A stretch of DNA of 11,129 nucleotides from an uncultured Clostridia bacterium (GCA_946623765.1 CAMORL010000045.1:1-11129); one strand, 5' to 3'; positions 1 through 6,514 are shown, numbered from the stretch's first letter. The notes: generated by a model not told the origin, from the sequence alone. Made by a program: numbers and translations.

Positions 1-42
1 GGTTCGTTGCCCTGCGCTGCCGGTTCATTGCCCTGCGCTGCG
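1..42 (-). repeat. 21-bp tandem repeat inside the lipoprotein linker
   Basis: Two adjacent 21-bp copies (1-21 and 22-42) differ at only two positions and encode the linker unit PAAQGNE twice in frame. The array may continue beyond the left edge. In-frame repeats of this kind change linker length by slippage without breaking the gene. Confidence 0.75.
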
Positions 43-122
43 GGAGCTGCAGGCGTCGTGTTGCACGCGACAAGTGCGAGAACCATCACGAGAGCAAGCA
101 GAATTGCCAATGTTCTTTTCAT
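1..122 (-). CDS. N-terminus of a lipoprotein, possibly a sugar ABC transporter substrate-binding protein (partial)
   Basis: Only the first 40 codons are present; the gene runs off the left edge. The protein begins MKRTLAILLALVMVLALVAC, a textbook type II signal peptide with lipobox L-V-A-C and lipidation Cys at residue 20, so the product is exported and anchored to the outer face of the membrane. The Cys is followed by a low-complexity Ala/Pro/Gly/Asn linker carrying a repeated PAAQGNE unit, as is common before the folded domain of Clostridial substrate-binding proteins. The start is fixed by AGGAGG at 129-134, six bases upstream. It has its own sigma-A promoter and lies 198 bp beyond the galactanase stop, so a role in binding galacto- or other oligosaccharides is a reasonable guess from context only. 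The functional domain is outside the window. Confidence 0.72.
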   Translation of the reverse strand, partial: MKRTLAILLALVMVLALVACNTTPAAPAAQGNEPAAQGNE

Positions 123-193
123 AATTTTCCTCCTGTTTAATTTGATATTCGTTTCCGAATACCGGAATGAAAAGAATTTCATCCGGGACCGCA

Positions 194-215
194 GGGGCAT
201 GTTTCAACATGCCCC
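194..215 (-). promoter_or_regulatory. Hairpin in the 5' leader of the lipoprotein gene
   Basis: GGGGCATGTT at 194-203 and AACATGCCCC at 206-215 form a perfect 10-bp inverted repeat (9 bp with a four-base loop). It lies about 15-35 nt downstream of the predicted transcription start and about 70 nt before the start codon. There is no U-tract, so it is not a plain terminator. It could be an mRNA-stabilising hairpin or a protein-binding operator. Confidence 0.55.
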
Positions 216-237
216 CACGTTCTCATGATGTAACTAT

Positions 238-266
238 AATATAATCACTTTTACGGCTGTTGTCAA
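238..266 (-). promoter_or_regulatory. Sigma-A promoter of the lipoprotein gene
   Basis: On the minus strand a perfect TTGACA (-35, 261-266) is followed after exactly 17 bp by TATATT (-10, 238-243; five of six to consensus). Transcription would start near position 230 and give a leader of roughly 110 nt. A consensus -35 and ideal spacing fit strong expression, as expected for a binding protein. Confidence 0.75.
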
Positions 267-320
267 CCGATTTTTATATATAATGCGTCAAATTGTCTCA
301 AATGTATCTGTTCTACGCAA

Positions 321-2351
321 TTACGACTGACTGTTCAGAAGCGCGTCGTCGATTTTGCCCCACGCGCCGCTTCCCGCGCCGGAACACTTCACGAAAATGC
401 CCACGGTGACGGTTTGTCCCTCCTGCACCGAAATGTCCCTGACGGTCTGCGTGTCCCAGTTTCCGTAGGACGTGATCTTCATCGGCGTCCGTCCGACCTC
501 GACGCCGTCGACCAGCGCATAGCAGTAGATTTCCGTATCGCCCGCATCGCCGCCCATGATCGAGATCGTAAACTGATACGTGCCCGCCGGGAGATCCTTT
601 ACCTCCTGGAACAGCGAGAAATCGACCGATTCCTTCGCCGCGCTCCAGAAATGCATATGATACGTGCCGTTTTTAGAGTCGGTGATCTTGTCCTCAACGT
701 AGAGCTGATCCGCGCCGCCGCGATCCTCGATCTTCCACGGTTCGATCACGCCGTCCTCGAAGCCGAAATTCCGGAGGAAGTTAAAATTGATCATGGACAC
801 GGTCAGCCGCGCCGGAAGTCCTTCCGCCTCGCCCGTAATTTCATAGGTCCTGACGCCGCCGGCATACATCTGCTCGATGTCCTTGTCGGTGACGTTCCAC
901 TTGACCGGAACCGCCCGGCGTTCGTTGCTCGTCAGGATCGCGTCCACCGTTTCGGGCAGCTCGATCTGTCCCTTGAGGTCAAAGGACAGCGACGTATCCC
1001 GAAGCGCGTCCACCTTCGGCTCAACCTCGTTGCCGTACCGCGCGAGGTTCCACACGCGCAGCGATTCCAGGGGTTTTCCTTCCGGATCGAACATCGCCTG
1101 GTTGTCGACCGCGCTGCCGCCGTAATACTTGCCCGCGTCGTCCGGATCGTAGCTGCCGCCGTAGCTCGACGCCCAGCCGGAGCCGTATTTCTCCCACTTT
1201 TCGTGGTTTTCCTCCCACGAGCTTGTTCCGACCGTGATCCACGTGCCTTCCCAATAGACCACGCCGATGCCGTTTTTGACATGCGCGACCGTGTCGATCA
1301 CGTTGCGGACGTGGTTCGCCTGCGCCTGTACCGTAAACGGATAGTCCTTGACGATGTTCGCGGACTCGTCCGAGATCGTGTTGCCGGAAAAGTCCGTATC
1401 GACCCCGGTGTAGGCATAGGACGTCTCCATGACCATCACTTTTTTACCGTATTTTTCCGCAATGCCGTTCAGAACATTCGCGAGGTTTTCAAGCGTTCCG
1501 TGCCAGTACGGATAATACGAAGAGGCAAGCACATCGTATTCGACTTTGAACGCATCCAGCTTCATAGCATATCCGTCGTATGCGTCGGTGCGTTCCGGAT
1601 TGGCAAGATGAACGGCGATCAGCGCGTCCGGATACACCTCGCGGACCGCTCTGCCGCCTGCCTGCATCAGCTTCGCGATGTTCTCAAAGTGACGCTCGCC
1701 GCACAGCGCGCTGTTCGTTTCGTTTCCGAGCTGCACCATGCCGACCGCAACGCCTGCATCCTTCATCTGCGTCAGCGCATCAAGCGTGAACGCATAGAGC
1801 GCATCCGCCTTGGTGCGGACGTCCATATCCTTCCACGCAAGCGGAACCATCTGCTTTCCCGGATCCGCCCAGAAGTCGGAATAATGGAAGTCCACGATCA
1901 GCTTCATGCCGTACTTCGATGCGCGTCTGCCGATCTCGATCGCTTTGGGAACGTCGCAGTTTCCGCCGCCGTAGCCGTTTCCGTTCGCGTCGTACGGGTG
2001 GTTCCATACGCGCACGCGGATGTGCGTAACGCCATTCTCAGCAAGCGTTTTGAATACGTCCTGCTCCTCGCCCGCGAAGTTATAGTATCGTACGCCGCTC
2101 TGTTCTTCCGAAATGACCGACGACGCGTCCATACCCATAATAAAGTCGTCCGGCAAGTCCTCGACCTTCTTTACGAAGAGCGAGCTGCCTTCGATCTTTT
2201 CCGTCGGAATCACGTTTTCCATCCCGATCTCCGTTTCCGTTCCGTCCTCTGCCGCATTCGTCGGCGGCACGGCTTCCTGTTTCGGTTCCGTTCCTGTGCA
2301 GCCCAGCAGCAGCACCGTCGTCAGCAGCGCTGCGATCCATTTCTTTTTCAT
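321..2351 (-). CDS. Arabinogalactan endo-beta-1,4-galactanase (GH53), lipoprotein with Ig-like and CBM61-like modules
   Basis: The protein has 676 residues. It hydrolyses internal beta-1,4-galactosyl bonds in galactan or type I arabinogalactan at the cell surface. Signal peptide MKKKWIAALLTTVLLLGC has lipobox L-L-G-C with Cys18. The GH53 domain spans roughly residues 60-430: it starts at DFIMGMDASS, and the signature GNETN places the acid/base at Glu211, and VMETSYAYT places the nucleophile at Glu309. Residues about 445-523 resemble a bacterial Ig-like (Big_4 type) domain. The last 150 residues begin NFGFEDGVIEPW and look like the galactan-binding CBM61 seen on other GH53 enzymes; that assignment is less sure. 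The ATG at 2351 is chosen over an in-frame GTG at 2369 because AGGAGA sits six bases upstream of it and the signal peptide starts there. It is the last gene of a three-gene set; no clear terminator follows. Confidence 0.93.
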   Translation of the reverse strand: MKKKWIAALLTTVLLLGCTGTEPKQEAVPPTNAAEDGTETEIGMENVIPTEKIEGSSLFVKKVEDLPDDFIMGMDASSVISEEQSGVRYYNFAGEEQDVFKTLAENGVTHIRVRVWNHPYDANGNGYGGGNCDVPKAIEIGRRASKYGMKLIVDFHYSDFWADPGKQMVPLAWKDMDVRTKADALYAFTLDALTQMKDAGVAVGMVQLGNETNSALCGERHFENIAKLMQAGGRAVREVYPDALIAVHLANPERTDAYDGYAMKLDAFKVEYDVLASSYYPYWHGTLENLANVLNGIAEKYGKKVMVMETSYAYTGVDTDFSGNTISDESANIVKDYPFTVQAQANHVRNVIDTVAHVKNGIGVVYWEGTWITVGTSSWEENHEKWEKYGSGWASSYGGSYDPDDAGKYYGGSAVDNQAMFDPEGKPLESLRVWNLARYGNEVEPKVDALRDTSLSFDLKGQIELPETVDAILTSNERRAVPVKWNVTDKDIEQMYAGGVRTYEITGEAEGLPARLTVSMINFNFLRNFGFEDGVIEPWKIEDRGGADQLYVEDKITDSKNGTYHMHFWSAAKESVDFSLFQEVKDLPAGTYQFTISIMGGDAGDTEIYCYALVDGVEVGRTPMKITSYGNWDTQTVRDISVQEGQTVTVGIFVKCSGAGSGAWGKIDDALLNSQS

Positions 2352-2904
2352 CAGCTTTCTCCTGTTCACGTAATGTCAAAAACTGTCCGGCAACGGCAAA
2401 CGCCGCATCGTCCGGATCGCCGATGTGAATCGACTTCGCATTGAAAAACAGATAACACCGTTCACCCTGCAGATAGAAAACCCGTTTCCCGCCGATTCTG
2501 AGATTGCTCGCTTCGTCATAGACCAGGATCCCGTACGCCTTGCCGTCCGATTCATAGAATGTTTCGCCCGGGAACGCCGCTCGGTCGATTTCCGTAAACG
2601 AGGGCAGATATGTTTCCGCTCTCGATTCGGGGATCAGGTAGAGATCGCCGGACAATACGGAAGAAGCGTTGAAAATGAGATCGTCAAACACGCTGACCTC
2701 GACCATCCGGATGCCTTCCGGCAGGTTTTCCTCAAGCGCGATCGACAGCGAATTCCCGTCGATCGCCGGAAGATCCGCATACAGCACGACTTTCTTCTTC
2801 GGCGGCGCCGTAAAGAGCAGCGTAAAGATCCACGTCCAGAAGATCGCGGACAACAGCGCCCAGAGAATATACCGATACCAGTTTTTCAAAATCCGCTTAA
2901 TCAT
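2080..2904 (-). CDS. Small membrane-anchored extracellular protein of unknown function, apparent C-terminal frameshift
   Basis: Read as is, the frame gives 274 residues. Start ATG 2904 has AGGAGA at 2911-2916 and overlaps the stop of the gene before it, so the two are translationally coupled. Residues 1-35 hold a short basic N-terminus and one membrane segment (YILWALLSAIFWTWIFTLLF), leaving most of the protein outside the cell. The ordered part runs to about residue 175 (ending near FNAKSIHIGDPDDAAFAVAG). From about residue 180 the frame runs 272 bp into the galactanase gene in another frame and becomes a Gly/Arg/Asp-rich string that looks like out-of-frame translation. Shifting by one base at the T5 run at 2378-2382 would end the protein at TGA 2366-2368, just before the galactanase ribosome site. 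I do not recognise the family; the function is unknown. Confidence 0.6.
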   Translation of the reverse strand: MIKRILKNWYRYILWALLSAIFWTWIFTLLFTAPPKKKVVLYADLPAIDGNSLSIALEENLPEGIRMVEVSVFDDLIFNASSVLSGDLYLIPESRAETYLPSFTEIDRAAFPGETFYESDGKAYGILVYDEASNLRIGGKRVFYLQGERCYLFFNAKSIHIGDPDDAAFAVAGQFLTLREQEKADEKEMDRSAADDGAAAGLHRNGTETGSRAADECGRGRNGNGDRDGKRDSDGKDRRQLALRKEGRGLAGRLYYGYGRVVGHFGRTERRTIL

Positions 2905-3388
2905 CGCCGTTCTCCTCATATGCGACGATGAAATCATACACCGTCTCCGCCGTCCCGGAGAATGCGTCCGGAAGTCTGTCCGCAAGATGCTCGCTCACCG
3001 AGAGAACCCTTTCGCGTTCCTCCTCAAAGAACCGAACCTTGCGGACGGTCATGCCGTTTCTGACACGCTGTACGTCGCCGGTTTTTTCAAACCGCCCGCG
3101 CTGCGTTTCTCGCGGTTCCCGAAGCATGGTTTCCCAATGGCGGACGTCGGCGTTCGCATTGCCGAAAGAGCCGTGCAGAAGCGTGATGACGATCCAGCCT
3201 GCAAGAACGGACGCCGCGATCGTCAGCGGAAGCATTGTCATATAGTTTTTGCGCGTGGTCAGCACGCAAAGCAGAATACAGGCAAAAAGACCGATCCCGC
3301 CGACGCCGAGCATGAGGGCGAGAAGTGTTTTTCTGCGCGCGCGTTTTTTCGGAAGCGCATCCGGATCATACAGTTCGATTCGTTTCAT
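2897..3388 (-). CDS. Small two-helix membrane protein of unknown function
   Basis: The protein has 163 residues beginning MKRIELYDPDALPKKR. A basic N-terminus is followed by two membrane segments (about residues 21-44 and 52-72), and then a charged soluble domain of about 90 residues rich in Arg and Glu (for example RVRNGMTVRKVRFFEEERER). By the positive-inside rule both ends should be cytoplasmic. I do not recognise the family. It is the first gene of the set leading to the galactanase, and its TAA stop overlaps the next gene's ATG. The start chosen has no Shine-Dalgarno sequence, but an extended -10 element ends only seven bases upstream, which suggests a leaderless message. Other in-frame starts at 3415 and 3439 also lack a ribosome site. 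Confidence 0.72.
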   Translation of the reverse strand: MKRIELYDPDALPKKRARRKTLLALMLGVGGIGLFACILLCVLTTRKNYMTMLPLTIAASVLAGWIVITLLHGSFGNANADVRHWETMLREPRETQRGRFEKTGDVQRVRNGMTVRKVRFFEEERERVLSVSEHLADRLPDAFSGTAETVYDFIVAYEENGDD

Positions 3389-3395
3389 ACTTGAA

Positions 3396-3404
3396 AGTAT
3401 AGCA
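3396..3404 (-). promoter_or_regulatory. Extended -10 promoter of the two-membrane-protein/galactanase set
   Basis: On the minus strand TGC-TATACT forms an extended -10 (hexamer 3396-3401, TG at 3403-3404). No good -35 is seen at 16-18 bp. The predicted transcript start falls at about 3389-3390, directly at the ATG at 3388, so the mRNA would be leaderless. Confidence 0.5.
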
Positions 3405-3408
3405 TGTT

Positions 3409-3420
3409 TTTGCATGCAAA
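3409..3420. promoter_or_regulatory. 12-bp perfect palindrome, candidate operator between divergent units
   Basis: TTTGCATGCAAA is a perfect 12-bp palindrome. It lies inside the -10/-35 spacer region of the minus-strand promoter and 12 bp upstream of the amylase -35. That place suits a dimeric repressor, such as a LacI-family sugar regulator, controlling both units. No such regulator gene is in the window. Confidence 0.45.
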
Positions 3421-3432
3421 GAAAGCATATTC

Positions 3433-3461
3433 TTGACAAAAAATCACAAGAAATATACTAT
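3433..3461 (+). promoter_or_regulatory. Sigma-A promoter of the amylase gene
   Basis: TTGACA at 3433-3438 is perfect. The -10 is either TACTAT at 3456-3461 (17-bp spacer) or the overlapping TATACT at 3454-3459 (15-bp spacer, better hexamer). Transcription should begin near 3467, giving a leader of about 34 nt with AGGGAG ending ten bases before the GTG start. Confidence 0.7.
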
Positions 3462-3500
3462 TGTTATGAACGATTCTATACAAGAGGGAGATGTTGCCTT

Positions 3501-5195
3501 GTGAAGACCGTACAGAAATTCGTCTGCGCACTGCTCGTGACCGTGCTGTTTTCTCTGTGTTTCGGCTGCATTCAAAAAGCGGATCCCGCAGCGGAACCCG
3601 CCCCGACGGCTGTTGCTGCAACTGCGGAAGCGCCGCAGGAAACAGAAGCGCCGCAGGAGACGGAAGCGCCGCCGCAGGGCGAATACGCTGTCACCGATCA
3701 GAATCTCTTAGGTTCCGTTCCCGCGTCGGACAACGCACGGGTCTTTTATGAGATCTTCGTCGGCTCGTTCTCCGATTCCAACTACAACGGCATCGGTGAT
3801 CTTCGGGGCATCATCAACCGTATGGATTACCTGAACGACGGCGATCCGGATTCCGGCAAATCCCTCGGCATTGAAGGGATCTGGCTGACGCCGATTTTTG
3901 CCTCGCCTTCCTATCATAAATATGACGTTGCCGATTATTACAAGATCGATCCGCAGTTCGGCACGCAGGAGGATCTGGATGAACTGATCGCGCTGTGCCA
4001 CGCGCGCGGCGTCAAGCTGATCCTCGATCTTCCGATCAACCATACCGCAAGATCGAACGAATGGTTCGGGAACTTTACAAGCGCGCACCGAAACGACGAT
4101 CCGACCGACCCGTTCTATGATTTCTACTGCTATTACAAGCAGGGCGAGACCGCGCCGGCGGGTCGCACGTTCTCCGCGCTTTCCGGCACGGATATCTATT
4201 ATGAATGCAATTTCGACGGCGGCATGCCGGAGCTCAACTTTGAAAATCCCGCCGTGCGTGAAGAGTGCCTGAAAATTGCGCGATACTACCTCGACCGCGG
4301 CGTCGACGGCTTCCGTTTCGATGCGGCGAAGTATGTATATTACGGAGATCATGACGCAAGCGTCGCCTACTGGCAGGAATATCTCGACACGCTCCGCGCC
4401 GAGTATCCCGATATGTACACGGTCGCGGAAGTCTGGGACGGGGACGGCATCACCGACCGGTATTACCCCGCCTCCAACTGCTTCAATTTCACGACCTCGC
4501 AGTCCGGCGGTCTGTTCGCCGTCGCGGCAAAAGCAGGCAACGTCGGAAAGCTGACGCAGTATATCGAAAAATACCTCGCCGCGATTGCCGGCACGAACAG
4601 CGACGCGATGTTCGTCCCGTTCATCGCAAACCACGACACCGACCGTGCGGCAGGCTTCCTGTCCGTCGATAACGGCGATATGCAGATGGCGGCGAACCTC
4701 TACATTCTCGGTCCGGGATCGCCGTTCATCTACTACGGAGAGGAGCTCGGCATGCGCGGCTCGCGCGGCGGCGCAAACACCGACGCCAACCGCCGTCTCG
4801 CCATGGTCTGGGGCGACGGCGATACCGTGAAAAATCCGGTCGGCTCGACCTATCCGAGCCAGATCGAAAACGGTGCGGAGCAGCAGAAGGCGGACGCGGA
4901 CAGCCTCTATACCTACTATAAAAAGCTCATCATGATCCGCAAGGCAAACCCGGCGATCGCCCGCGGCGAATATAAATCCGTCTCCGTGACAGGCAGCAAC
5001 ATCGGCGGCTTCACCTCGACCTACGAGGGCAAGACCGTTCTCGTGCTGCACAACACAACCAAAACCGAAAAGACGATCGATCTCTCGCAGTTCGGGGACT
5101 TTACGGAGCTTCGCGCATGTATCGGTCTCGGAACCGCCGAGCTTTCCGGCACGACGCTGACCCTCGGCGGGCAGACGAGCGTCGTTCTCGGATAA
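3501..5195 (+). CDS. GH13 alpha-amylase-family glycosidase, surface lipoprotein
   Basis: The protein has 564 residues and should cut alpha-1,4-glucosidic bonds in starch or maltodextrins outside the membrane. All four GH13 signature regions are present: DLPINH (residues 176-181), GFRFDAAK with nucleophile Asp274, AEVWD with acid/base Glu310, and ANHDTDR with Asp379 as transition-state stabiliser. The barrel starts near residue 77 (RVFYEIFVGSFSDS), and a beta-sandwich C-domain closes the protein. The signal peptide is hydrophobic and Cys23 is the likely lipid anchor, but the -3 residue is Cys, so the lipobox (C-F-G-C) is weak. A Pro/Glu/Thr linker with EAPQET repeats follows. The GTG at 3501 is chosen because the frame upstream has no signal peptide sense and AGGGAG lies before it. 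It is a single-gene unit, the only one on the plus strand. The overall pattern resembles extracellular lipoprotein amylases of the GH13_36 type; exact substrate is uncertain. Confidence 0.92.
   Translation: MKTVQKFVCALLVTVLFSLCFGCIQKADPAAEPAPTAVAATAEAPQETEAPQETEAPPQGEYAVTDQNLLGSVPASDNARVFYEIFVGSFSDSNYNGIGDLRGIINRMDYLNDGDPDSGKSLGIEGIWLTPIFASPSYHKYDVADYYKIDPQFGTQEDLDELIALCHARGVKLILDLPINHTARSNEWFGNFTSAHRNDDPTDPFYDFYCYYKQGETAPAGRTFSALSGTDIYYECNFDGGMPELNFENPAVREECLKIARYYLDRGVDGFRFDAAKYVYYGDHDASVAYWQEYLDTLRAEYPDMYTVAEVWDGDGITDRYYPASNCFNFTTSQSGGLFAVAAKAGNVGKLTQYIEKYLAAIAGTNSDAMFVPFIANHDTDRAAGFLSVDNGDMQMAANLYILGPGSPFIYYGEELGMRGSRGGANTDANRRLAMVWGDGDTVKNPVGSTYPSQIENGAEQQKADADSLYTYYKKLIMIRKANPAIARGEYKSVSVTGSNIGGFTSTYEGKTVLVLHNTTKTEKTIDLSQFGDFTELRACIGLGTAELSGTTLTLGGQTSVVLG
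3627..3674 (+). repeat. 18-bp in-frame repeat in the amylase linker
   Basis: Two full copies (3627-3644 and 3645-3662) and a partial third (3663-3674) encode EAPQET, EAPQET, EAPP. The unit sits between the lipid-anchored Cys and the catalytic barrel, where it would act as a flexible spacer across the cell wall. Confidence 0.7.
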
Positions 5196-5204
5196 GCGCA
5201 TTCC

Positions 5205-5247
5205 AAAAAACACGAACCGCCCTCTCAGGAGAGCGGTTCGTTTTTTT
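5205..5247. terminator. Bidirectional intrinsic terminator between amylase and phosphodiester glycosidase genes
   Basis: ACGAACCGC (5212-5220) pairs with GCGGTTCGT (5233-5241), with further TCTC/GAGA pairing inside. A T7 run (5241-5247) follows on the plus strand, and an A6 run (5205-5210) precedes it, which is a U-tract for minus-strand transcripts. It sits 16 bp after the amylase stop and serves both convergent genes. Confidence 0.88.
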
Positions 5248-5337
5248 GCGGCTCATGTTGGGGAGAGGAGGAGCCGCACGTAAGGAGGATCAAAAGACGG
5301 GTCCGCATTGCCGCAAAGCAAGAAACGGGCAATGCGG
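5248..5337. repeat. Two further inverted repeats between the terminator and the minus-strand stop codon
   Basis: GCGGCTC (5248-5254) is inverted at 5271-5277. CCGCATTGCC (5303-5312) is inverted perfectly as GGCAATGCGG (5328-5337) around a 15-base loop. The second would form in the 3' end of the minus-strand message, 25 nt past its stop, and has only a weak U-rich stretch after it. No open reading frame with a credible start uses this region, although a TAAGGAGGATC ribosome-site-like string occurs at 5281-5291. Confidence 0.5.
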
Positions 5338-5361
5338 TCCCGGCGGGGAGGAATACAAGAT

Positions 5362-6417
5362 TTATTCTTCCGGCAGAATGTAAATGATGTCGCTGATGAC
5401 GCGGCTTTCATTGTTGCTCTTGTTGATGATCTTTCCGTTCCAGTACATCTGCGCGGAATCGCCGCCGTCGAGATTATACGCCGCCTTGCAGCCGAGATCC
5501 GCCATCAGCTCGCTGAACGCGGATAGCCGGATGCCGTCCGAACCGCTGTCCTTTTTGCCGCGCTGTCCGTCGACGATCACAAAGCAGTAATGTCCCGGCT
5601 CATAATAGCCGATCGCCGCGCGCGGGTTGTGTCCGGAAAGCCGGTGGTCGATGCTGATTGCGTTGCCGTTCTCGTCCAGCAGCGCGGGTCCGAACCCCCA
5701 CACCTGCCACGGATCGGAATCGATGATCTCCTGTGCCGTGAACGTGCCCCATTTCTTTGTTTCCATGGTTCCGTCGCGATACAGGACGCAGATATCCGTG
5801 TCCTTGATCGGGGTGTCGCGGTACAGCACGCCGTTGCGAATGACAAAGCTCTTTTCCACGTGCGTATAGGTGTCGCCGTCGATTGCAAGGATCGCGCCGG
5901 CGTCTGCCGCGATTTCCTTTACGCGCCGTTCATAGCGCATCCCGAAATCGTTCTGCGCGGCTGCCGTGCGGATCGACGTCACATCGGCGACATAGATGTC
6001 CGCGACATAATAGGTGATCCGTTTGGAGTACGTGCCGGTCTCGTGATACACCTTGATCGAAATGTCGATCTTGCTGCTCTTATAGGTCATGCCTTCGGCG
6101 TCCAGCACAGGCGTGTCCGAGAACTTTCCCGGAAACCGTTTTTCGACGGGTACGGGCTGCAATGTCGGCGCGGCTGTCGGCGCTTCGCTTGCCGATTCCA
6201 CAACGACCGTCTCTTCATCTTCCGGCGGAAGCGTCGGATTGGACGCTGCCGTCTGCTGCGGCGCCGCGATCTCTTCCGTGGTGACGCTCGATTCCGTTTC
6301 GGCGGCGTATACAGGTTCCGGATTCTTTGCGGAAGCATCTTCCGCTGTTTTCGCAGCCGGTTTCCCGCATGCAAACAGCAGCAGGCAGACGGCCGCAAAC
6401 AGTGTGATTCGTTTCAT
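5362..6417 (-). CDS. Phosphodiester glycosidase (NAGPA/DUF2233) lipoprotein
   Basis: The protein has 351 residues. Signal peptide MKRITLFAAVCLLLFAC has lipobox L-F-A-C with Cys17, so it is a surface lipoprotein. A Pro/Ala/Glu/Thr-rich linker runs to about residue 100. The rest is a NAGPA domain, whose members remove N-acetylglucosamine from phosphodiesters or act on glycosyl phosphodiesters in envelope polymers. Visible marks are AIDGDTYTH (about residue 178), VLYRDGTMETK, HNPRAAIGYY (about 266), VIVDGQ, and NLDGGDSAQMYWNG with Asp317. The family usually reads GGxS here; this protein has GGDS. The ATG at 6417 fits the signal peptide and a GGAAGG ribosome site; starts further upstream in frame lack one. 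The true substrate is unknown, but teichoic acid or exopolysaccharide phosphodiesters are plausible. It follows the 509-residue protein in the same direction and ends at a bidirectional terminator. Confidence 0.87.
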   Translation of the reverse strand: MKRITLFAAVCLLLFACGKPAAKTAEDASAKNPEPVYAAETESSVTTEEIAAPQQTAASNPTLPPEDEETVVVESASEAPTAAPTLQPVPVEKRFPGKFSDTPVLDAEGMTYKSSKIDISIKVYHETGTYSKRITYYVADIYVADVTSIRTAAAQNDFGMRYERRVKEIAADAGAILAIDGDTYTHVEKSFVIRNGVLYRDTPIKDTDICVLYRDGTMETKKWGTFTAQEIIDSDPWQVWGFGPALLDENGNAISIDHRLSGHNPRAAIGYYEPGHYCFVIVDGQRGKKDSGSDGIRLSAFSELMADLGCKAAYNLDGGDSAQMYWNGKIINKSNNESRVISDIIYILPEE

Positions 6418-6447
6418 GAGGAATGCCCTTCCTTTCATCCGGAACCT

Positions 6448-6453
6448 ATTATA
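6448..6453 (-). promoter_or_regulatory. -10 element upstream of the phosphodiester glycosidase gene
   Basis: A perfect TATAAT lies on the minus strand about 30 bp before the start codon. No convincing -35 is found at 16-18 bp; TTTACG at 20 bp is the best. An A/T-rich direct repeat lies further upstream and could act as an UP element or activator site. Confidence 0.45.
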
Positions 6454-6476
6454 CACGACAAATGCGTCCGAAACGT

Positions 6477-6496
6477 AAATTTTGCTAAAATTTTGC
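6477..6496. repeat. 11-bp-period direct repeat of AAATTTTGC
   Basis: AAATTTTGC occurs at 6477-6485 and again at 6488-6496, a period of one helical turn. It is 23 bp upstream of the TATAAT of the glycosidase gene, and overlaps a CGTAAA half-site (6474-6479) that is one base off the TGTWAH boxes seen near the two-component genes. Confidence 0.45.
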
Positions 6497-6514
6497 AACA
6501 AAGCTGCCGGATCT

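Noticed and set aside
25..210. Minus-strand open frame of 61 codons covering the lipoprotein gene start
   Set aside because: It is a different frame of the leader and signal peptide region; the frame starting at 122 has a strong ribosome site and a perfect lipobox.
229..245. TGTAAC followed 11 bp later by TATAAT, as a possible WalR-type site at the lipoprotein gene
   Set aside because: The second half-site matches poorly and the site overlaps and lies downstream of the -10 element, unlike the other boxes.
2374..2386. Canonical programmed -1 frameshift signal at the T5 run
   Set aside because: The zero frame reads CAG TTT TTG, which is not a standard X XXY YYZ heptamer, and no clear stimulatory structure was seen. 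An indel remains the simpler explanation, so only the frameshift itself is reported.
414..2444. Long plus-strand open frame of 676 codons opposite the galactanase gene
   Set aside because: Its translation is rich in Arg, His and Asp without domains. It is the antisense shadow of the GH53 gene, which has clear catalytic motifs and a signal peptide.
3708..5213. Minus-strand open frame of 501 codons opposite the amylase
   Set aside because: It is the antisense shadow of a complete GH13 gene and has no credible start site or motif.
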